The translations under genes and the position numbers were made by a program. Shown piece by piece: positions 1 through 6,975 of a stretch of DNA of 34,975 nt (positions are counted from its first letter, which is position 1; every line of letters starts with the position of its first letter). The notes beneath the pieces were generated by a model. That model was not told the DNA's origin, did no database searches, and saw nothing but the letters and a program-made list of their open reading frames with translations. This DNA is from JAFGSG01 sp964626055. GTDB lineage: Bacteria > Spirochaetota > UBA4802 > JAFGDQ01. The DNA lies in the NCBI GenBank assembly GCA_964626055.1, contig CAZVDF010000036.1, positions 1 to 34,975 on the forward strand, written 5' to 3'.

Positions 1-1181
1 AAATACGGAATGATAATTATGATATATTCCTTATTGATTATTCTCTTGGGGAAAAGACGGGAATAGATCTGATAGATGAGATACAGAATAAAGACCGGGA
101 TATACCTGTTATCATTTTAACGGGACACGATGATTACTCAATAGATTTAGTATCAATGAAAAAGGGAGTTTCCGATTTTTTGGTTAAAAGCAAGATCGAT
201 GCGGAGAAATTGGAGCGTTCCATCAGGTATGCTATTGAAAATAAAAGATCGCAGGAAGTAATCAATATATTACTGGTTGAAGATGATGAATCGGACTATT
301 TAATCACTAAAGAAATGCTTTCGGAGATAAGGACTCAAAAATACAATATAAACTGGATCCCGACTTATGAAAAAGCCGTGAGCGAAATTCAGAAGGAAGA
401 TTATGATATATTCCTGATCGATTATTCTCTGGGGGTAAAGACGGGAATAGATCTGATGGATGAGATACAGGATAAAAACCGGAATATACCTATTATCATT
501 TTAACGGGACTTGATGACTATTCGATAGATATTTTATCCATGAAAAAAGGCGTCTCCGACTTTCTGGTTAAAGGCAAGATCGATACTGAGAAACTGGAGC
601 GTTCAATCCGGTATGCGATTGAAAATAAAAGATCTGAAAGATTAAAATACACCCTCAGACAGCTGGAAAATCTCAATGAACAATTGAGAATGATGTCGTT
701 AAAGGATGAATTGACCGGTTTATTCAACAGAAGGGGATTTATTACCCTTGCCGAACAATACATTAAATTGTCAAAAAGGATGAAGAGAAACTTTATTATC
801 TTTTATATGGATATCGACAATTTGAAGACAATCAATGACACATACGGGCATCATGAAGGCGATATACTTATTATGTCGGCGGCGGAAGTTCTTAAATTAT
901 CTTTCAGGGAAGCGGATGTGCTGGCGCGCATTGGCGGGGATGAGTTCACTGTTTTATCAATCAACACATCTGTGGATGATATAGAGGAAATAGAAAGAAG
1001 GCTGCTGGAAAATGTAAATATTTACAACAGAAGATTGAGCAAGCCATACAGACTGTCGATAAGTTACGGGACATCCGACTATAAGGAAGGATCAACTCTC
1101 GGCATTAATGAGCTGCTGTCGGAGGCGGATGCGAGCCTTTATGAACAGAAAAAAGCCAAGAAGCAAATCTCGCAGAAATGA
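1..1181 (+). CDS. Multi-receiver response regulator with GGDEF domain (diguanylate cyclase), 5' end outside window
   Basis: The reading frame is open from base 3 and continues past the window edge, so the N-terminus is missing; an internal ATG at 156 is not the real start. Two receiver domains are visible, an incomplete one up to about base 250 and a complete one at about 270-636. Each has the phosphoacceptor context FLIDYS and a conserved lysine (FLVK). A short linker leads to a GGDEF domain with an intact GGDEF signature at 933-947. An RxxD motif (906-917) lies five residues upstream, the usual inhibitory product-binding I-site. By family knowledge it makes cyclic di-GMP from two GTP under phosphorylation control. 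The receivers are near-identical copies 384 bp apart. The partner kinase is not in the window. The stop is TGA. Confidence 0.9.
   Translation, partial: IRNDNYDIFLIDYSLGEKTGIDLIDEIQNKDRDIPVIILTGHDDYSIDLVSMKKGVSDFLVKSKIDAEKLERSIRYAIENKRSQEVINILLVEDDESDYLITKEMLSEIRTQKYNINWIPTYEKAVSEIQKEDYDIFLIDYSLGVKTGIDLMDEIQDKNRNIPIIILTGLDDYSIDILSMKKGVSDFLVKGKIDTEKLERSIRYAIENKRSERLKYTLRQLENLNEQLRMMSLKDELTGLFNRRGFITLAEQYIKLSKRMKRNFIIFYMDIDNLKTINDTYGHHEGDILIMSAAEVLKLSFREADVLARIGGDEFTVLSINTSVDDIEEIERRLLENVNIYNRRLSKPYRLSISYGTSDYKEGSTLGINELLSEADASLYEQKKAKKQISQK
36..636 (+). repeat. Tandem intragenic duplication of a receiver domain, period 384 bp
   Basis: Bases 36-252 align without gaps to 420-636, an offset of exactly 384 bp (128 codons). 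Identity is roughly 85 percent by eye, including long identical runs around the FLIDYS and FLVK motifs. The left copy is cut by the window edge, so more copies may lie upstream. High nucleotide identity with in-register spacing points to a fairly recent domain duplication. Confidence 0.9.
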
Positions 1182-1548
1182 ACGGGGAGAGAAGGAATAT
1201 TATCAGTTATTCAGGGTGTTTTCGGGATATATTTACGTATTAAATATATATTTAATATTTTTTTATTATTTTTTATTGACAAAAACATTAAATCCTGCTC
1301 TGATTAATTCCAATTTATAGTTAAAAACAATTAATTCATTAGCTCCTGCGCTTTTATGAAAAACAATAGATAAGCGTTTTATAATTGTGAAAAGTCATAT
1401 TTCGAATACTGATCGTCATGATCAGTTTTAAAAATAACCGTAAGGGATCAATCGGGAGGTGGAGAAGGTAACCGTGAATAAGCATTAGGAGGACTATCAA
1501 CTCAATTCAGTCTCTCATAAAAATTATAAAATACAGGAGAAGACGAAT
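1182..1548. other. Gene-free AT-rich spacer with one palindrome
   Basis: No convincing coding region is present. A perfect 7 bp stem with a 5-base loop (ACTGATC, 1408-1414; GATCAGT, 1420-1426) is followed by TTTTAAAAAT and could be a weak terminator or a protein-binding palindrome. A TTGACA hexamer at 1276-1281 has only a poor -10 partner (TCTGAT, 17 bases downstream). Purine-rich GGGAGG and AGGAGG strings near 1455-1495 precede no sizeable open frame. Confidence 0.4.
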
Positions 1549-1746
1549 ATGCAGAAAACTTATAAATGTAAAAACGGGCATAAATTCAAGACAGAAGAAC
1601 AAAAGATAGTATCATGCCCCACATGCAATGAACATGCAGAGCCTGTTCATTGGAATAGAGTTAACGGTGAATTCCATAAAGTACCGTTTGGTTTTGGCTT
1701 AAAGAAAGAGTTCGGTTCCATAATAGATACCTTGAGATGGAAATAG
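1549..1746 (+). CDS. Small zinc-ribbon protein
   Basis: This 65-residue protein has four likely metal ligands: Cys7 and His11 (CKNGH) and Cys23 and Cys26 (CPTC), the layout of a small zinc ribbon. The C-terminal half is basic and aromatic with a GFG turn and no membrane segment. A good ribosome-binding site (CAGGAGA) lies about 8 bases before the ATG. It stands alone between a c-di-GMP synthase gene and tRNA-His on the opposite strand. Small ribbons of this kind are often nucleic-acid binding or regulatory, but no specific family is recognised and the function is unknown. Confidence 0.75.
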   Translation: MQKTYKCKNGHKFKTEEQKIVSCPTCNEHAEPVHWNRVNGEFHKVPFGFGLKKEFGSIIDTLRWK

Positions 1747-1843
1747 CCGTATAAAGTTCAAATACGCATTCTATTCCAGGATGTACAAAAAAATGGCCGG
1801 TTTTATTCCGGCCGTTTCTACTAAAAATTATATTATGGTCAGG

Positions 1844-1917
1844 GGTGGCTGACGGGATTTGAACCCGCGACAACAGGAGCCACAATCCTGGGCTCTGCCA
1901 ACTGAGCTACAGCCACC
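1844..1917 (-). tRNA. tRNA-His (anticodon GTG)
   Basis: The minus strand folds as a complete tRNA cloverleaf. It has the extra 5' G (G-1, opposite C73) typical of tRNA-His, an anticodon loop TTGTGGC with anticodon GTG, and the T-arm GGGTTCAAATCCC. The 3' CCA is not encoded (CCT follows C73), so it must be added after transcription. Confidence 0.96.
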
Positions 1918-2036
1918 ATACTATAACTGATCGGCACTTTAATTGCCGTGCCGCTACAAATAAAACTAAATGCGACATCAGTGTCAACTTAATTTTTCGG
2001 ATAAAAAATTTTAAGATAATGAAATATAATCAAGTT

Positions 2037-2201
2037 ACAAGTGAGATGAAATAGTATCTATGGAGCAGGCGTCAGGCCGCTCCCGGCCATCCATGGCCTC
2101 CGCGACATTCATTACATCCTGTAATTCGATGTCGCTTGAACTGCGTAATTCAGGATGAATTTTACGCAGTTCCGGAATAGATACTATTTCATCTCACTTG
2201 T
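2037..2201. repeat. 165 bp multi-hairpin element bounded by 24 bp perfect inverted repeats
   Basis: The ends are an exact 24 bp inverted repeat (2037-2060 and 2178-2201). Inside are three more perfect or near-perfect stems: GGCCAT/ATGGCC (2085-2098), GCGACAT with an inner ATTACA against TGTAAT and ATGTCGC (2102-2135), and AACTGCGTAA against TTACGCAGTT (2139-2171). The whole would fold as a closed rosette on either strand. No start codon with a convincing frame is present and no clear target-site duplication is seen. It may be a MITE-like or dispersed palindromic repeat, or a structured RNA; copy number elsewhere is unknown. Confidence 0.7.
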
Positions 2202-2235
2202 CAGTAATTATTATTAAGTTGATTCTATCCTTTTA

Positions 2236-2315
2236 TTTCAAGGCGTAATACCTTGACGCTTGCGTCGAGGATGTAAGCCTATCGATTTGCGGAGCAAATC
2301 GATAACGCCTTGAAA
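2236..2315. repeat. 80 bp palindromic element folding as a three-way junction
   Basis: An 11 bp perfect inverted repeat (2236-2246 and 2305-2315) encloses two hairpins. One is CCTTGACGC/GCGTCGAGG (2251-2270, one wobble pair). The other is a perfect ATCGATTTGC/GCAAATCGAT stem with a three-base loop (2281-2303). It shares the rosette plan of the larger element upstream but not its sequence. Confidence 0.6.
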
Positions 2316-2324
2316 CATAATACC

Positions 2325-2379
2325 CCGCCGACACCGAAGGTGGCGGCCGGTACGTCAGTACCGGGGGCTTGCCCCGGGG
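2325..2379. other. GC-rich hairpin cluster downstream of htpG
   Basis: Consecutive stems lie directly after the htpG stop. CCGGTAC/GTACCGG has a four-base loop (2347-2364). An overlapping CCGGGGGC/GCCCCGG stem (2361-2377) competes with it. A bulged CCGC-CACC/GGTG-GCGG stem (2325-2346) is also present. None is followed by a clear T-run in the htpG direction, so a simple intrinsic terminator is not shown. The cluster may be a transcript-stabilising 3' end or part of the neighbouring palindromic repeats. Confidence 0.4.
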
Positions 2380-2383
2380 AATT

Positions 2384-4255
2384 TTATTTCAGCGCTTTTT
2401 CGGTGATCGCGTTCAGTCTCTTCACGAACTGCGGCGGATCTTTGATCTCGATCCCTTCGATCAATAGCGCCTGCTCCAACAGAAGACGGCTGATGTCCTC
2501 GAAAAGCGCGTCGTCTGTTATTTCCGTAAGTTTTTTTACAATTTCGTGAGTCGGGTTTATTTCGAGAATCGGCTTGATATCCGCAAAGTTTTTCTGACCC
2601 ATGGCCTTCATCATTTCCTGCATCTGGACGCTCGGATCGCTGACATCGACAACCACGCAAGAAGGCGAATCGGACAGCCGTGTGCTTGCTTTAACGTCTT
2701 TTACGTCTTCGCCGAGCACCTTTTTTATGCGTTTTATTACAGGCTCTATCTGCTTCTCCTCCTTTTTATCCTCCTCTGTTTTAAGGTCCTCGGCAGCATC
2801 GCTTTTATTAATGGATTTAAGTTCAATATCCTTGTATTTATTAACTGAAGGCATTACGATCTCATCGATCTTATCATCGAGAATAAGTACTTCGATATCT
2901 TTTTTCTTGTACATTTCAAGAAGCGGCGATTTTCTCAGTACGGTCTCTTTTTCTCCTGTTATATAATAGATCGCTTTCTGGTCCGGCTGCATTCTCATTT
3001 TGTAATCTGCAAAACCCGTGTATCCGTCAACCTTTGTCGATTTGAAGCGCACAAGTTCAAGAAGAGTATCGCGGTTTTCGTAGTCCTGAAATAAGCCTTC
3101 CTTAAGCGGATTGCCGTATTCTTTAATAAACGCAGTGTATTTATCTGCGTCTTTTGCGAGATTTCCGAACTCGGTTAACAGTTTTTTTACCGATGTTGAT
3201 TTTATTTTCATCATGATCGTGTTTCTCTGAAGGATTTCCCTGCTTACATTTAATGGCAGATCCTCGGAATCTATGATCCCTCTCACGAAACGCAGATAGG
3301 TCGGGAGCAGCTCCTTGTTGTCGTCGGTTATGAATACCCTTTTTACATAGAGTTTTACGCCCGGCCTGTAGTCGGCATAGTACATATCGAACGGGGCTTT
3401 CGCGGGGACATAGAACAGCGTTGTGTAGTCCATGGTGCCTTCGGCCTGTGTATGCACATAGAACATGGGATCGTCGCTCTCATGGGCGATGGTCCTGTAA
3501 AATTCTTTATAATCTTCTTCTTTCAGCTCGCTTTTAGACCGTTTCCATATTGCTCTCGCATCATTGATTTTTTCTGTTTTCTGCTCCTTTATTTCCTTTT
3601 TATCTTTATCCTTACCTTCGTACCTGACATCTTCATAATGCAGATTGATAGGGAAGGGAATATGATTTGAATATTTCTTTATAATACCGTCTATTCTCCA
3701 CCTGCTCGCGAATTCCTTGCCTTCCTCGTTAAGATGCAGGATAATCGTTGTGCCGCTGCTATCTCTTTCGGCTTCCGAAGTTGTGTATTCGCCTTTGCCG
3801 TCGCTTTCCCATCTATATGCCTTATCTTCGCCCGCTTTTCTGCTGATGATCTCGATTTTTTCAGCGATCATGAAAGCTGAATAGAATCCGACGCCGAACT
3901 GACCGATCAGGTTGGAATCTTTTTTGCTGTCGCCGCTGAGCTTCTCGACAAAGCTTTTTGTGCCGGATTTCGCGATAGTGCCTATCTGTTCGATAAGATC
4001 GCCTTCATTCATTCCTATGCCGGTATCGCTTACCGTGATGGTATTGTTTGCTGTATCAAAGCTTATATCGATCTTCGGATCGAACGATATGTTTTTGTAT
4101 TTCTCGTCCGTAAGGGTGAGATATTTCAGCTTGTCAAGGGCGTCTGAAGCATTCGATACAAGCTCCCTTAAGAATATTTCTTTGTGCGAATATAGCGAAT
4201 GAATGATAAGATAGAGCAGCTGATTTACTTCTGTTTCGAATTTTCTGGTTGTCAT
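2384..4255 (-). CDS. htpG: Hsp90-family molecular chaperone HtpG
   Basis: This 623-residue protein matches the usual length of bacterial Hsp90. The N-terminal GHKL ATPase domain shows the ATP-binding asparagine and aspartate motifs (ELVSNASDALDKL, then VSDTGIGM) and the later GQFGVGFYSAFM lid and glycine-rich box. Middle-domain motifs include the arginine loop LNVSREILQ near residue 340. The C-terminal dimerisation domain is complete. By family knowledge it is a cytoplasmic ATP-dependent chaperone active under stress. The start is supported by AAGGAG about 8 bases upstream. No CIRCE inverted repeat and no clear sigma-32 type promoter were found before it. It is transcribed divergently from the aminotransferase gene. 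Confidence 0.97.
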   Translation of the reverse strand: MTTRKFETEVNQLLYLIIHSLYSHKEIFLRELVSNASDALDKLKYLTLTDEKYKNISFDPKIDISFDTANNTITVSDTGIGMNEGDLIEQIGTIAKSGTKSFVEKLSGDSKKDSNLIGQFGVGFYSAFMIAEKIEIISRKAGEDKAYRWESDGKGEYTTSEAERDSSGTTIILHLNEEGKEFASRWRIDGIIKKYSNHIPFPINLHYEDVRYEGKDKDKKEIKEQKTEKINDARAIWKRSKSELKEEDYKEFYRTIAHESDDPMFYVHTQAEGTMDYTTLFYVPAKAPFDMYYADYRPGVKLYVKRVFITDDNKELLPTYLRFVRGIIDSEDLPLNVSREILQRNTIMMKIKSTSVKKLLTEFGNLAKDADKYTAFIKEYGNPLKEGLFQDYENRDTLLELVRFKSTKVDGYTGFADYKMRMQPDQKAIYYITGEKETVLRKSPLLEMYKKKDIEVLILDDKIDEIVMPSVNKYKDIELKSINKSDAAEDLKTEEDKKEEKQIEPVIKRIKKVLGEDVKDVKASTRLSDSPSCVVVDVSDPSVQMQEMMKAMGQKNFADIKPILEINPTHEIVKKLTEITDDALFEDISRLLLEQALLIEGIEIKDPPQFVKRLNAITEKALK

Positions 4256-4636
4256 TGCTTTTACTCCTTAATCAAGATAGATATTAAATAAACCGCAAAA
4301 GCGGATACCCGGAAGGGGAATATATATCCTGTCTGCAGGCGTTGATTTATATTCATCCGAGTTATCCGCTGCAGCATCTTTGCAGCGCAACAATTTTTTT
4401 ATTTTAATATTTAATATAATAAAAAATTTTTAAATTGTAAAGCGGTTAGTACCGTATGTATTTTTTATCTTTCAGGGCTGAAATTTTAGCAAGTATTTTT
4501 CCGGAGATCCTGAAGAGCGGACCGTTATGATTATTGTTGACGAAAACGATATTATCAGGGAAACTCGCACAGGTAAACGAAAAAAATAAGACGATTCGCA
4601 GTACCGGCAGGAAAGCGTAATTATTACGGAGGGCAG
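4256..4636. other. Divergent intergenic region between htpG and the aminotransferase
   Basis: This 381-base spacer must hold promoters for both neighbours, but no high-quality -35/-10 pair stands out. It contains a CCGC-AAAA-GCGG hairpin near 4292 and a perfect 7 bp stem CGCTGCA/TGCAGCG (4367-4373 and 4381-4387). The second stem is followed by a seven-T run (4394-4400), which looks like an intrinsic terminator reading on the plus strand although no plus-strand gene ends there. The stretch 4400-4440 is very AT-rich. Confidence 0.45.
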
Positions 4637-5773
4637 ATGGTTTCGCAGAAGGCAAAAGATCTAAAATCATTCATAGTAATGGATGTAATGGCAAAAGCGG
4701 AAAAGCTGGAAAAGGCCGGAGAAAACGTAATTCATCTTGAAGTCGGCGAACCGGATTTCAACACACCGTCGATTATCCAGGAAACAGCCATAAAGGCAAT
4801 CGAAGCGGGACGTACGCACTACACGCACGCAATGGGGCTAATTGAGCTTCGCGAAGCTATTTGCGAACATTATAGAGAGGAATACAACGTGAGCCTCAGC
4901 CCTGACCGGATAATGGTGACAACAGGAACATCGCCGGCTCTCCTGCTCATGATGATGGCAATAATTGACGGTAAAGACGAAGTCATTATCTCAAACCCGC
5001 ATTACTCGTGCTATCCGAATTTCATTAAGTCGCTGGGCGGTAAACCGGTAGAGATAAATACGCAGCCTGAAGACGGTTTTCAGTACAGGCCTGAGGCTAT
5101 TAAAAGAGCTTTGACCAGGCGCACAAAGGCTATCGTCATCAATTCTCCGTCAAACCCTACCGGTATTGTAATGACCGAAAAAAATCTGAAGGATATCTCT
5201 GCGTTCGAGAGGCAGTATATCATTTCGGACGAGATCTATCACGGGCTCTCGTACGAGGGCAGGGCCCGCTCCATTCTTGAATACACGAACAATGCGTTCG
5301 TGATCAATGGATTCTCGAAGCTCTATGCAATGACAGGATGGAGACTGGGTTATCTTATCTTTCCTAAAGAATTTTACGATATCATGCAGAAAATACATCA
5401 GAACTTCATGATTTCCGCAAACAGCTTTGTTCAGTGGGCAGGCATTACCGCTCTCACTCAAACAAATGATGAGATAAGCAGAATGAGAGCGACATATAAT
5501 GAACGAAGGATATATATGATTAAACGCCTGAGAGAGATGGGTTTCGATATACATGTCGAACCGACCGGCGCATTCTATGTTTTTGCCGACGCCAGGAAAT
5601 TCTGTAAAGATTCGTACAGGGAAGCCTTTAATATTCTTGAAAAAGTAAAAGTCGGAGTAACTCCGGGAATAGATTTCGGTACAGGCGGGGAAGGATTTTT
5701 AAGGTTTTCTTATGCTAATTCGATGGAGAACATAAAGGAAGGATTAAACAGGATAGAAAAGTATTTGAGTTGA
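4637..5773 (+). CDS. Class I/II pyridoxal-phosphate aminotransferase
   Basis: The 378-residue protein has the fold-type I aminotransferase pattern. This includes the N-terminal EVGEPDFNTP motif, the SPSNPTG turn, SDEIYHGLSYEG with the cofactor-contacting Asp and Tyr, and the Schiff-base lysine in NGFSKLYAMTGWRLGY. A C-terminal arginine (LRFSYA) should bind the substrate carboxylate. It probably transfers an amino group between an amino acid and a 2-oxo acid in the cytoplasm; the exact substrate (aspartate, aromatic or other) cannot be told. A strong ribosome-binding site (GGAGGG) precedes the ATG by about 5 bases. It appears to be monocistronic. Confidence 0.93.
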   Translation: MVSQKAKDLKSFIVMDVMAKAEKLEKAGENVIHLEVGEPDFNTPSIIQETAIKAIEAGRTHYTHAMGLIELREAICEHYREEYNVSLSPDRIMVTTGTSPALLLMMMAIIDGKDEVIISNPHYSCYPNFIKSLGGKPVEINTQPEDGFQYRPEAIKRALTRRTKAIVINSPSNPTGIVMTEKNLKDISAFERQYIISDEIYHGLSYEGRARSILEYTNNAFVINGFSKLYAMTGWRLGYLIFPKEFYDIMQKIHQNFMISANSFVQWAGITALTQTNDEISRMRATYNERRIYMIKRLREMGFDIHVEPTGAFYVFADARKFCKDSYREAFNILEKVKVGVTPGIDFGTGGEGFLRFSYANSMENIKEGLNRIEKYLS

Positions 5774-5964
5774 CCTGAAGTCGGATATCGTTTATTATAA
5801 TAACGCGATGTGCGAAGAAAGACTTTATCGGACTTGAAAGTAAGTCGCATATGACGTCCTAACTAGAAGTTAGCTATAAATTATAGATTTATCTAAGTGA
5901 TTAAAGATAAATAGGAATACGTTACGAATTTTTTGATTTTTATCTATCCAGATGAGGTGCCCGT

Positions 5965-6885
5965 ATGAAGATTCTTATCGCAGATGATGAAAAAGTATCC
6001 CAGCTTGCGCTAAAGCGAACTCTCGAGAAAGAGAAATATAAAACAGAGCTCTGTAAAAACGGGAAAAAAGCTTTTGAACTTATTAAAAGCGACAAAGACA
6101 TACGCATCGTGATCCTTAATCTGGACCTGCCAGAAATGGACGGGCTGAGCATATGCAGGGAGATCAGGAAGCTGGGAATGCTCCGGTATATTTATATAAT
6201 CGTGATATTATCCGACAACAGGAAAGACCTCTACAATACCATGGAGGCCGGGGCTGATGATTATATTACAACTCCGTTTGAAAATGATTTTTTTATCTTT
6301 AAAATAAAAGCTGGCGCAAGGATAATTGAAACGGAAGATAAGCTTTATAAATCTCAAAAGGAATTAATAAGACTCGTCAAAGAGGACTCTCTCACAACCC
6401 TGCTTAACAGAAGGGCATTCCTTGATGAAGCCGTCAAACAGCTGGACAGGGCGTCCAGGGAAAATCAGCCGGTTTCGGCAATTATGGTTGATATTGACGA
6501 TTTTAAATCCATAAACGAACTTTACGGGAGCGAGATCGGGGACAGGATCCTCGTAGAATTCGCGAACAGGCTCCGTTTCGGATGCAGGCCTTACGATATT
6601 ATTGGAAGGCACGGCGGAGAGGAGTTCTTTGTGCTTCTCCCTAACGTGAAAGTTCACAATGCGGGAAAAATAGCAAAGCGTCTGCGTTCCGTACTGTCAA
6701 AAAAATATTACGATATACACGGACGCAGCATTAAATGTACTGCGAGTTTCGGCGTATCGTTTATTTTACCCGATGTGGGGCTCAAAGACAGGCAGATCGA
6801 TATTCTGATAAAGAAAACGGAAGTGGCGCTTCACAAAGCAAAAAGCGAAGGATACGATAAGATAGCCCTTAACGCTGAGAATTGA
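5965..6885 (+). CDS. GGDEF-domain protein with degenerate N-terminal receiver
   Basis: The protein has 306 residues. Residues 1-120 form a receiver fold with the acidic pair Asp7-Asp8. The phosphoacceptor position is Asn52 (context ILNLDLPEMDG) and the conserved lysine is replaced by Thr103 (context YITTPF), so classical aspartyl phosphorylation is unlikely. Residues 140-305 are a GGDEF domain with GGEEF at 217-221, an active variant. An RxxD inhibitory site (Arg208-Asp211) lies five residues upstream. By family knowledge it synthesises cyclic di-GMP. The receiver may act as a dimerisation or ligand-responsive module instead. It is flanked by its own spacers and appears to be a single gene. 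No c-di-GMP riboswitch was recognised upstream. Confidence 0.9.
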   Translation: MKILIADDEKVSQLALKRTLEKEKYKTELCKNGKKAFELIKSDKDIRIVILNLDLPEMDGLSICREIRKLGMLRYIYIIVILSDNRKDLYNTMEAGADDYITTPFENDFFIFKIKAGARIIETEDKLYKSQKELIRLVKEDSLTTLLNRRAFLDEAVKQLDRASRENQPVSAIMVDIDDFKSINELYGSEIGDRILVEFANRLRFGCRPYDIIGRHGGEEFFVLLPNVKVHNAGKIAKRLRSVLSKKYYDIHGRSIKCTASFGVSFILPDVGLKDRQIDILIKKTEVALHKAKSEGYDKIALNAEN

Positions 6886-6938
6886 AATTGAACGTCCTCT
6901 AACACACGAAGGTGGCACCTGTCAGGATGAGTTCAATT
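6886..6938. terminator. Inverted repeat between convergent genes, possible terminator
   Basis: An 8 bp perfect inverted repeat (AATTGAAC 6886-6893, GTTCAATT 6931-6938) directly follows the GGDEF gene. It encloses an inner TCCT/AGGA pairing and a small AGGT-GGC-ACCT hairpin (6910-6920). The A/T tracts next to it are short, so terminator activity is only a guess. The gene on the opposite strand ends at 6976, so it could serve both. Confidence 0.35.
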
Positions 6939-6975
6939 AAAAATTTTGGGGTGGCTTCGCGCGGGAATAGGGGGA

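Noticed and set aside
1455..1500. Short leader peptide beginning GTG at about 1473
   Set aside because: The frame is only four codons and there is no attenuator structure linked to the next gene.
2037..2201. Complete insertion sequence
   Set aside because: The element is too short to encode a transposase, and no target-site duplication is visible.
2200..2383. CRISPR array
   Set aside because: Each palindrome is different and there are no regularly spaced direct repeats.
2355..2660. Open frames overlapping htpG on both strands
   Set aside because: They are shadows of a full-length, well-conserved chaperone gene and have arginine- or serine-rich, domain-free translations.
4256..4440. CIRCE or sigma-32 control of htpG
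   Set aside because: No TTAGCACTC-type inverted repeat and no CTTGAA/CCCCAT pair was found; a CCCCTTCC string on the minus strand is too weak.
5774..5964. Cyclic di-GMP riboswitch before the GGDEF gene
   Set aside because: The conserved riboswitch core and paired stems are not present; there are only small AT-rich hairpins.
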